Assembly (NCBI GenBank): GCA_026392325.1
Contig: JAPLCH010000088.1
Location: forward strand, 1 to 13,956
Direction of reading: 5' to 3'
Length of the DNA: 13,956 nt
Source of the DNA: Solirubrobacterales bacterium
Lineage (GTDB): Bacteria > Actinomycetota > Thermoleophilia > Solirubrobacterales > Solirubrobacteraceae
Shown one piece after another: positions 6,015 through 11,790 of this stretch (within the stretch, counting starts at the first letter, position 1; the number at the start of each line of letters is the position of its first letter). The notes under the pieces are model-generated. The model did not search any database. It had not been told where the DNA came from and saw only the letters and a list, made by a program, of their open reading frames with translations. A program made the position numbers and the translations under genes.

Positions 6015-7022
6015 ATGCGCTCCGTGGTGATCCCTGCGCACGGAAGCCCAGACGTACTGCGGGTTGAAACACGGCCCGACCCGACGCCAGCGACCGGAGA
6101 GGTTCTGATTGGGGTGGCAGCAGCAGGAGTCAACTTCGCTGACACGATGGCCCGCGCGGGTCTTTACCCCGACGCGCCAAAGACACCCTGCGTGGTCGGC
6201 TACGAAGTTGCCGGCACTGTGCTTGACCACGGAGAGGGTGTAGACACATCGACTCTTCCACTCGGTAGCCGCGTCATGGCAGGAACTCGCTTCGGTGGCT
6301 ACTCAGAGTTGGTTGCCGTGCCTGTCGCCGACGCAATTCCTTTGCCTGAGCGATTTACGTTCGAGCAGGGTGCGGCGATCCCAGTCAACTATTCGACTGC
6401 ATGGGCTGGCCTACTGGGATATGGGTCGCTCCGCCCCGGCGAGCACGTGTTGATCCATGCAGCAGCAGGCGGAGTCGGAATCGCTGCAACACAGATCGCC
6501 AAGCGAAGTGGAGCGGAGATCTGGGGCACCGCGTCTCCTTCAAAGCACGATGCCATTCGAGCGCAAGGCGTTGACCACGCAGTGGACTACACCCGCGCAG
6601 GCTGGGAAAAGGACCTCCCCCCAATGGACCTGATCATGGACGCCATTGGAGGTGAGTCGCTCAGGCGCAGTTACAACCTGCTGGCTCCCGGAGGACGGGT
6701 TGTCGCCTTTGGCGCATCAAGCGTGCTCCCTGGTGAACGAAAGAAGCTGAGCAAGGCTCTCCCGCAAGCACTTCGGATGATCAGAGGTTTCAATCTGATG
6801 GACCAGATGGGTGACTCAAAGTCCGTAATTGGCTTGAACATGCTGACTCTCTGGGATGACCGTGGAACACTGGAACCGTGGATCACACCACTGCTCGAGA
6901 TGATCGAGGACGGCTCAATCAACCCAGTGGTCTCTGACACTGTCCCATTCGACAATGCCGCTGAGGCTCATCGCATTCTTGCCGAGCGTCGCAATGTTGG
7001 CAAAGTCGTTCTGATCCCCTGA
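6015..7022 (+). CDS. Zinc-free MDR-superfamily NADPH:quinone oxidoreductase-like protein
   Basis: The 335-residue protein has the two-domain layout of quinone oxidoreductases in the medium-chain dehydrogenase superfamily: a GroES-like N-domain with GVAAAGVNFADTMARAG (33-49) and a Rossmann domain with HAAAGGVGIAATQIAK (148-163). The AAxGGVG loop and the lack of the structural zinc cysteines mark the zinc-independent quinone reductase branch, close to the VAT-1-like proteins. The ending ERRNVGKVVL (324-333) is standard. Members reduce quinones or alpha,beta-unsaturated carbonyls with NADPH; the substrate cannot be read from sequence. It begins 6 bp after the hydratase stop with no obvious Shine-Dalgarno, so it is probably translated by coupling. 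Its stop is only 9 bp from the convergent HMG-CoA lyase stop. Given its partner, reduction of an enoyl or quinone intermediate in acyl-CoA breakdown is possible. Confidence 0.88.
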   Translation: MRSVVIPAHGSPDVLRVETRPDPTPATGEVLIGVAAAGVNFADTMARAGLYPDAPKTPCVVGYEVAGTVLDHGEGVDTSTLPLGSRVMAGTRFGGYSELVAVPVADAIPLPERFTFEQGAAIPVNYSTAWAGLLGYGSLRPGEHVLIHAAAGGVGIAATQIAKRSGAEIWGTASPSKHDAIRAQGVDHAVDYTRAGWEKDLPPMDLIMDAIGGESLRRSYNLLAPGGRVVAFGASSVLPGERKKLSKALPQALRMIRGFNLMDQMGDSKSVIGLNMLTLWDDRGTLEPWITPLLEMIEDGSINPVVSDTVPFDNAAEAHRILAERRNVGKVVLIP

Positions 7023-7035
7023 GCGCAAGCCTCAG
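7019..7035. terminator. Small inverted repeat spanning both convergent stop codons
   Basis: CTGAG (7019-7023) and CTCAG (7031-7035) form a 5-bp stem around a 7-base loop, with the stop codons of both convergent genes in the arms. There is no T-run on either side. The symmetry partly follows from having TGA stops on both strands, so a terminator role is doubtful. Confidence 0.15.
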
Positions 7036-7958
7036 CGTTCAGACGCAGGAGACCAGTCAACAGGTCCGGCCACAAGCGTGTGGCTGCCCAGTGGACGACC
7101 GAGCACGTCTCTGACCTGCCGGCTCACACCAAGGAGGGCCTCAAGATCGATACCGGTGCCGATGCCCATCTCCTCAACCATTGAAACCAGATCCTCGGTG
7201 GCGATGTTCCCCGTCGCTCCAGCGGGCACCGGACAGCCTCCCAGTTCTCCAAAGCTCGACTCAAACGACGTCACTCCAGCCTCCAGCGCCGCAAGGACAT
7301 TTGCAAGCCCTTGGCCGCGCGTGTTGTGGAAGTGGGCTGTGAGCTCCACTCCGCCAAGCTCGCGCTCGGCGAGTTCAAAGAACTCCCTGACCTGAACCGG
7401 GTTTGCCATCCCGGTGGTGTCACCGAACCCAATTTCGTCAGCTCCGGCTTCTGCAAGATCTGCAGCCAACCCGATGACGCGGGCAGGGTCAACCTTGCCT
7501 TCAAACGGGCACCCGAACGAGGTTGAGATAACGGCCTCTCGCCGCAGCCCTTCTCCCCCGGCAACTCCGAGGACTTCTGTCAATCCGGCAACGGATTCAG
7601 CAACAGTCCGATTCACATTGCGCTTGTTATGGGTTTCGGAGGCTGAGAGAAAGACATTCACCTCATCGAAATTGGAACGGTGCGCAAGCGCGTTCTCCAA
7701 CCCTTTCCGGTTGGGAATCAGCACAGAAGCAGACACGCCATCGGGAAGATTGATTCCTGTCAATACCTCAGCCGCATCGGAGAGCTGGGGAATCACATCT
7801 GCCCTGACGAAACTCGTTACCTCAATCCGCTTGAGACCCGTGCGCCCCAGGGCGTTGATCAGTGAGATCTTGTCCGCTGTGGCAATCGTTTCGGGCTCAT
7901 TTTGGAAACCGTCACGCGGACCAACCTCCCTTACGCGGATCTCTGCGGGAATCGACAT
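7032..7958 (-). CDS. Hydroxymethylglutaryl-CoA lyase
   Basis: This 308-residue TIM-barrel enzyme of the HMGL/DRE-TIM family cleaves 3-hydroxy-3-methylglutaryl-CoA to acetyl-CoA and acetoacetate, the last step of leucine breakdown. The N-terminal signature VREVGPRDGFQNE (9-21) supplies catalytic R15 and D16. AHFHNTRGQGLAN (208-220) gives the metal-binding H209 and H211, and GELGGCPVPAGATGN (237-251) contains the catalytic loop cysteine C242 and the Asn of the active site. Length is normal for bacterial HMG-CoA lyase. It starts 6 bp after the stop of the upstream SDR gene, so both share one transcript. With the carboxyltransferase and hydratase nearby it suggests leucine/isovalerate catabolism. 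A lyase for a related 3-hydroxyacyl-CoA cannot be excluded. Confidence 0.93.
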   Translation of the reverse strand: MSIPAEIRVREVGPRDGFQNEPETIATADKISLINALGRTGLKRIEVTSFVRADVIPQLSDAAEVLTGINLPDGVSASVLIPNRKGLENALAHRSNFDEVNVFLSASETHNKRNVNRTVAESVAGLTEVLGVAGGEGLRREAVISTSFGCPFEGKVDPARVIGLAADLAEAGADEIGFGDTTGMANPVQVREFFELAERELGGVELTAHFHNTRGQGLANVLAALEAGVTSFESSFGELGGCPVPAGATGNIATEDLVSMVEEMGIGTGIDLEALLGVSRQVRDVLGRPLGSHTLVAGPVDWSPASER

Positions 7959-7964
7959 TGCCAG

Positions 7965-8717
7965 CTAGGACATTGTCAGCCCGCCGCTGACATTCAGCGT
8001 CTGACCGGTTATGTAGGACGCCTCATCGCTGGCAAGGAATGCGATGGCAGCCGACACCGCGTCAACCTCACCGGCACGGCCCATGACGGTTGAGTCAATC
8101 ATTCCCTGCTTCATGCGGGCTCCAACTTCACCAAAGATCTCCGCTGCAGCATTCAGAAGTGGTGTCTCAATTGGGCCCGGGGCTACTGCGTTGCAGCGAA
8201 CGCCATAGCGAGCACCCTCGCGTGCGATGGCCTTCGTGAAGCCGATCACTCCAGCCTTTGCAGCGCTGTAGACGGCGTTGCCTGGCGAACCGGCCCTACC
8301 GGCCTCACTTGCAACATTGACAATCGCGCCCACACGCCGGTCCTGCATTGAACCGAGGATCGCGTGAGTGAAGGCGAGGGTGCCAACAAGGTTGATGCCA
8401 AGCACAACATCCCAGACTTCCGGAGTGGTCTTCGTGAAAAACCCCGGAATGTCGGTCCCAGCGTTGTTGACGAGTACATCAATCGGCCCGATCGCTTCAA
8501 CCGCGGCAGCAACTGCTGCTGCGGAGGCAGCTGGATCGGAGACGTCAGCCTGAACGGCAAACCCGCCAAGGTCGGCTGCGACTTCCATCGCCTTCTCAAT
8601 ATTTGTGTCGACAATTGCGACTCGAGCGCCTTCGGCAACCAGTCGAGCGGCCGTGGCCGCCCCAATCCCTGAGGCCCCGCCAGTTATAAGAGCTGTCTTT
8701 CCTTCGAATCTATTCAT
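7965..8717 (-). CDS. Short-chain dehydrogenase/reductase, FabG/3-hydroxyacyl-CoA dehydrogenase-like
   Basis: This is a classical 250-residue SDR. The cofactor loop is TGGASGIG (12-19), with D37 at the end of the second strand indicating NAD(H) rather than NADP(H). NNAG (84-87) is present, the catalytic set is S137, Y150 and K154, and APGPIETP is the usual loop after the active site. The C-terminal ITGQTLNVSGGLTM is typical of FabG-like enzymes. Together with HMG-CoA lyase in the same transcript and NAD preference, oxidation of a hydroxyacyl-CoA or a similar alcohol is plausible, but SDR substrates cannot be assigned from sequence. The gene is divergent from npdG with only 24 bp between the two ATGs. 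It has no clear Shine-Dalgarno and a -10-like element ends 6-8 bp before its ATG, so its mRNA may be leaderless. Confidence 0.9.
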   Translation of the reverse strand: MNRFEGKTALITGGASGIGAATAARLVAEGARVAIVDTNIEKAMEVAADLGGFAVQADVSDPAASAAAVAAAVEAIGPIDVLVNNAGTDIPGFFTKTTPEVWDVVLGINLVGTLAFTHAILGSMQDRRVGAIVNVASEAGRAGSPGNAVYSAAKAGVIGFTKAIAREGARYGVRCNAVAPGPIETPLLNAAAEIFGEVGARMKQGMIDSTVMGRAGEVDAVSAAIAFLASDEASYITGQTLNVSGGLTMS

Positions 8718-8741
8718 GCGCAGAGCCTATACTGCGGCGCC
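8718..8741. promoter_or_regulatory. Compact bidirectional promoter between SDR and npdG with inverted repeat
   Basis: Only 24 bp separate the two divergent start codons. On the plus strand TATACT (8728-8733) stands 8 bp before the npdG ATG. On the minus strand the overlapping sequence reads TATAGG (8 bp before the SDR ATG) or TAGGCT (6 bp before it). The -10 boxes therefore share bases. They are flanked by a perfect inverted repeat, CGCAG (8719-8723) and CTGCG (8732-8736), which could be an operator. -35 elements would lie inside the opposite genes; none is convincing. Confidence 0.5.
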
Positions 8742-9413
8742 ATGACTCCATCAATCTCGATTCTCGGCGGTACCGGCTCCCTCGGCAAGGGTTTGGCAGC
8801 AAGACTCAGCCGAGCCGGCCTCAATGTGGCAATCGGCTCGCGTGACTCAGACCGGGCCATCCAGGCCGCGGCGGAGGTCCAGTCCGAAGGCTCAGTCACT
8901 GGACACTCCAACGCCGATGCGGCGGCAGCCGGAGACATTGTCTTCCTCTGCGTCCCGTACTCATCACAGGCAGGAACGCTCAAAGACGTGAAGGACAGCC
9001 TTCGCGATGGCACGATTCTTGTTGATGCGACAGTTCCGCTCGCAACCAACATTGGTGGTCCACCAACCAGAACACTTGGTGTTTGGCAGGGATCAGCAGC
9101 CCAGCAGGCCAACTCGCTCGTTCCAAAGGGCGTGACCGTGGTGGCAGGACTCCACACGGTCAGCGCCGACCTCCTTGGCGACCTTGAACACGACCTTGAC
9201 GAGGACACACTCCTCTGCTCAAACGACCGCGACGCGATCGCCAAGGTCTCAGAAATTCTTGCCGTGATCCCAGGTCTCCGCTGCGTTGACACGGGTCGGC
9301 TTGAGCTCGCCCGCGTGACGGAACAGATGACCGCGCTGATGATCTCCATCAACATTCGCCACAAGGCGAAGACTGGTGTTCGGGTCACTGGGCTTCCGTC
9401 CAGCGACGCCTGA
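8742..9413 (+). CDS. npdG: NADPH-dependent F420 reductase (NADPH:F420 oxidoreductase)
   Basis: The 223-residue protein matches the Fno/NpdG family, which transfers hydride between NADP(H) and coenzyme F420. It starts with the family's NADP loop ILGGTGSLGKGLAARL (7-22), followed by IGSRD (31-35), whose Ser-Arg contact the 2'-phosphate of NADP. VFLCVPYSSQ, the VDATVPL segment and the QQANSLVPKGVTVVAGLHTVSADLL block complete the family pattern. Length is normal. Its position as first gene before cofD, cofC and cofE supports the assignment strongly. The ATG at 8742 is the first possible start after the -10-like TATACT. In many mycobacteria F420 is reduced by glucose-6-phosphate dehydrogenase; here NADPH appears to be a reductant, or F420H2 could instead supply NADPH. 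Confidence 0.93.
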   Translation: MTPSISILGGTGSLGKGLAARLSRAGLNVAIGSRDSDRAIQAAAEVQSEGSVTGHSNADAAAAGDIVFLCVPYSSQAGTLKDVKDSLRDGTILVDATVPLATNIGGPPTRTLGVWQGSAAQQANSLVPKGVTVVAGLHTVSADLLGDLEHDLDEDTLLCSNDRDAIAKVSEILAVIPGLRCVDTGRLELARVTEQMTALMISINIRHKAKTGVRVTGLPSSDA

Positions 9414-9425
9414 ATCAGAAGCGCC

Positions 9426-10346
9426 ATGGCGAACGCCAAAGCGAATGTGGTCGTGCTTGCAGGCGGGACTGGTGGAGCCAAGCTCGCCCGAGGGTTTGCC
9501 GCCCTTGAATCCGTTGCGCTGAGCGTCGTTGCAAACACCGGAGATGATGTTGAGATTTATGAGGCGCGGGTTTGCCCCGACCCAGACCTGATCATCTTCC
9601 ACCTCGCTGACTGCATTGACCAGCGTGGCTGGGGTCTTGACGGAGACACATTTCATGCCATGGACCAGCTGGGAAAGATCGGCGCCGACAATTGGTTCCG
9701 ACTTGGAGACAGGGACTTGGCGATCGGCCTTGACCGCAGTCTCAGACTCCGTAATGGAGAGTCGCTGACATCTGCGACGAAGGTTCTGGCCGAGGCCATG
9801 GGCGTCTCAGCATCGGTGCTTCCGATGTGCGAGGAACGCGTCGCGACCTTCGTTACAGCCCACGGAGACCGACTCCCATTCCAGGAGTTCATGATTCCGA
9901 ACGGGCCCCGCGGCCCAGTTGAGGCAGTGGACTTTGAGGGCATTGAAGAAGCCTCGGTCACAAGCGAGGTAGCGGCGGCGCTTGCAGCTGCGGACCTGAT
10001 CATCATTGGACCGTCCAACCCGGCGATCTCAATCGGCCCAATCCTTGCCGTCCCCGGAATGCTGGATTCCATCAGAGCAGCCGCAGCTCCAACAGTGGTT
10101 GTCAGTCCATTGGTGAAGGGCGAGGCGGTAAAGGGCCCGACGGAGGAGTTCCTGCGCAGCTCTGGAGTTGAAGCTTCAGCAGAGGGAATCGGCAAGCACT
10201 ACGCGAACATCAGCGACGGGATCGTGGCTGATGAGGAGTGCTCCGTCCTCCCCACCCTCGTGACCGACCTGCTGATGCACGGCGTGGAAGGGAGCACTCG
10301 ACTCGCCGAAGAAACGCTCAAGTTTGGGCTCGGGCTTCGGCGATGA
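9426..10346 (+). CDS. cofD: CofD/FbiA, phosphoenolpyruvyl (2-phospholactyl) transferase of F420 synthesis
   Basis: This 306-residue protein belongs to the CofD family. It transfers the three-carbon phospho-acid of a GDP-activated donor to Fo, giving F420-0 or dehydro-F420-0. Family motifs are AGGTGGAK (12-19), VVANTGDDVEIY (34-45), VCPDPDLIIFHLA (49-61) and RGWG (67-70), followed by WFRLGDRDLAIGLDR, the NPAISIGPILAVPG block and the VSPLVKGEAVKGP segment in the C-half. Length is normal. It lies 12 bp after npdG with no strong Shine-Dalgarno and overlaps cofC by 4 bp (ATGA). Enzymes of this branch in actinobacteria use enolpyruvyl-diphosphoguanosine, while archaeal ones use lactyl-diphosphoguanosine; sequence alone does not decide here. 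Confidence 0.94.
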   Translation: MANAKANVVVLAGGTGGAKLARGFAALESVALSVVANTGDDVEIYEARVCPDPDLIIFHLADCIDQRGWGLDGDTFHAMDQLGKIGADNWFRLGDRDLAIGLDRSLRLRNGESLTSATKVLAEAMGVSASVLPMCEERVATFVTAHGDRLPFQEFMIPNGPRGPVEAVDFEGIEEASVTSEVAAALAAADLIIIGPSNPAISIGPILAVPGMLDSIRAAAAPTVVVSPLVKGEAVKGPTEEFLRSSGVEASAEGIGKHYANISDGIVADEECSVLPTLVTDLLMHGVEGSTRLAEETLKFGLGLRR

Positions 10347-11029
10347 GCAGGAGCCCATCACCCGTGGCAACCTTCGCCATTCTGCCAATGAAGGCACCCG
10401 GCACCGGCAAGACACGACTTGAAGCGTCCTTGGGACAGTCGCAACGCAAGGCGCTTGCCAGCGCGATGTTTTCCGATGTCCTAACCGCCCTGGGTCGTTG
10501 CACGACGCTCGCAGGTGTTGTTGTCGTCACAGGCGACATTGACTCCGCCCGGACAGCAGGGCTCTACGGAGCCGAATGGGTTGACGAGGCAGACTCAGAA
10601 GGCCACAGCGCGGCAGCGCTGGCAGGTATCAACCATGCCCTAACCAACGGAGCCGACCGGGTTCTGCTCGTTCCTGGAGACTGCCCCCTCCTCGACCCAA
10701 AAGAGGTTGACTCGCTGCTCGACGAAACCCACTCCACAGAGTGTCTCTCAGTGATTCCGGATCGCCATGGCACTGGAACCAACGGACTGCTGATCTGCCC
10801 GCCGCTCGCCGTGGCGCCTTCCTTTGGCCCGGGCAGCCACCAGCGACACCATGATCTCGCCGCAGCTGCAGGGATCAAATCGCTAACAACTCCGCTCGCA
10901 TCGTTCGCCTTGGACATCGACACCATGGATGACCTCCAAGCCATGCAGACCCACCTGGACTCATGCCGCGGTGGAGCCAGCCACACGAGGGGACTCCTCT
11001 CCCAGATAAACGGACTGACCAATGTCTGA
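10343..11029 (+). CDS. cofC: CofC/FbiD, GTP-dependent guanylyltransferase of F420 synthesis
   Basis: This 228-residue nucleotidyltransferase joins GMP from GTP to a three-carbon phospho-acid (phosphoenolpyruvate, 2-phospholactate or 3-phosphoglycerate in different lineages) to make the CofD donor. Motifs: AILPMKAPGTGKTRL (12-26, nucleotide loop), LLVPGDCPLL (108-117, metal Asp113), VIPDRHGTGTNGLLICPP (137-154), FGPGSHQRHH (161-170) and DIDTMDDL (191-198, second metal site). The frame is open back to 10238, but ATG 10343 overlaps the cofD stop as ATGA and gives the normal N-terminus. About 26 residues after the last motif (203-228) look poorly structured, and their coding end overlaps the cofE start by 8 bp. 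Which phospho-acid it uses cannot be told from these motifs. Confidence 0.92.
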   Translation: MSRSPSPVATFAILPMKAPGTGKTRLEASLGQSQRKALASAMFSDVLTALGRCTTLAGVVVVTGDIDSARTAGLYGAEWVDEADSEGHSAAALAGINHALTNGADRVLLVPGDCPLLDPKEVDSLLDETHSTECLSVIPDRHGTGTNGLLICPPLAVAPSFGPGSHQRHHDLAAAAGIKSLTTPLASFALDIDTMDDLQAMQTHLDSCRGGASHTRGLLSQINGLTNV

Positions 11030-11783
11030 ACAGACCATCAGCTTCACAGCCCTGGACCCCAGCCAAGAGTTCCAATCCGGTGACTCGATTGGTGCTGCCG
11101 TCGTGGCAGCGGCCCACGAACCGCTCCTTCCGGATGAAATCCTCGTGATTTCCCACAAGTCGGTCTCAAAGGCAGAAGGACGAACACGCCTGCTGGGTGA
11201 TGTGGTCCCGGGGGAAGAGGCAATGCGGATAGCAGCTGCCCAAGACCGGGATCCGCGTCATGTTCAGGTCATCCTCGATGAGACTGAGCAGATTCTCCGT
11301 GACGAACACGGAGTTCTGATCTGCGTCACCAAGCACGGTTTCGTATGCGCGAACGCTGGGGTCGATGCGTCCAACACCGCCGGCTCTGACGAAGTCGTCC
11401 TCCTCCCGCTTGACCCGGACGCATCCGCAGTGCGGATCCGCAATGAAATCCGGGACGCTTCAGGCACCGCGCCGGCCGTTGTCATAACCGACTCATTCGG
11501 CAGGGCATGGCGCGTCGCGCAGGTCGATGTTGCAATTGGCTGCGCAGGAATCTCACCGATTGAGGACTGGCGAGGCAAGCTTGACCGAGCCGGAAGAGAG
11601 TTGGCTGCGACGGAAATCGCCATCGCGGATGCTGTGGCTGCAGCCGCAGACCTCGCCCGATCAAAGGACTCCGGTCAGCCATTCGTGCGCGTTTCAGGGC
11701 TGGGGCGTTATGTGACCAAAGCGGATGGGCCTGGCGCTCAGGTCCTACTCCGTCAGGCCCACCAGGACCTGTTCAGACGCTAG
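11022..11783 (+). CDS. cofE: CofE, coenzyme F420-0:L-glutamate ligase (stand-alone)
   Basis: The 253-residue protein is the F420:gamma-glutamyl ligase, which adds glutamates to F420-0 using GTP. Conserved blocks are VISHKSVSKAEG (42-53), KHGFVCANAGVDASN (104-118), TDSFGRAWR (156-164) and DVAIGCAGI (169-177), with the family's C-terminal QDLFR ending (248-252). The protein stops there. The nitroreductase-like FMN domain that follows in mycobacterial FbiB, and that reduces dehydro-F420-0, is absent. It overlaps cofC by 8 bp and is the last gene of the npdG-cofD-cofC-cofE operon. Its stop is 7 bp from the stop of convergent fbiC, too little room for an ordinary terminator. Confidence 0.94.
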   Translation: MSEQTISFTALDPSQEFQSGDSIGAAVVAAAHEPLLPDEILVISHKSVSKAEGRTRLLGDVVPGEEAMRIAAAQDRDPRHVQVILDETEQILRDEHGVLICVTKHGFVCANAGVDASNTAGSDEVVLLPLDPDASAVRIRNEIRDASGTAPAVVITDSFGRAWRVAQVDVAIGCAGISPIEDWRGKLDRAGRELAATEIAIADAVAAAADLARSKDSGQPFVRVSGLGRYVTKADGPGAQVLLRQAHQDLFRR

Positions 11784-11790
11784 GTCAGAG

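Noticed and set aside
9052..9066. Perfect 7-bp inverted repeat TTGGTGG-T-CCACCAA inside npdG
   Set aside because: It follows from the codons of the Ile-Gly-Gly-Pro-Pro stretch (GGT GGT CCA CCA is self-complementary) and lies mid-gene; no second copy was noticed.
8714..9538. 274-codon open frame on the minus strand opposite npdG and the start of cofD
   Set aside because: It is Ser/Arg/Ala-rich with no domain and lies entirely against npdG, which has clear family motifs on the other strand. Long antisense frames are common at this GC content.
11784..11790. Terminator between cofE and fbiC
   Set aside because: Only 7 bp separate the stops and no hairpin with a T-run was seen.
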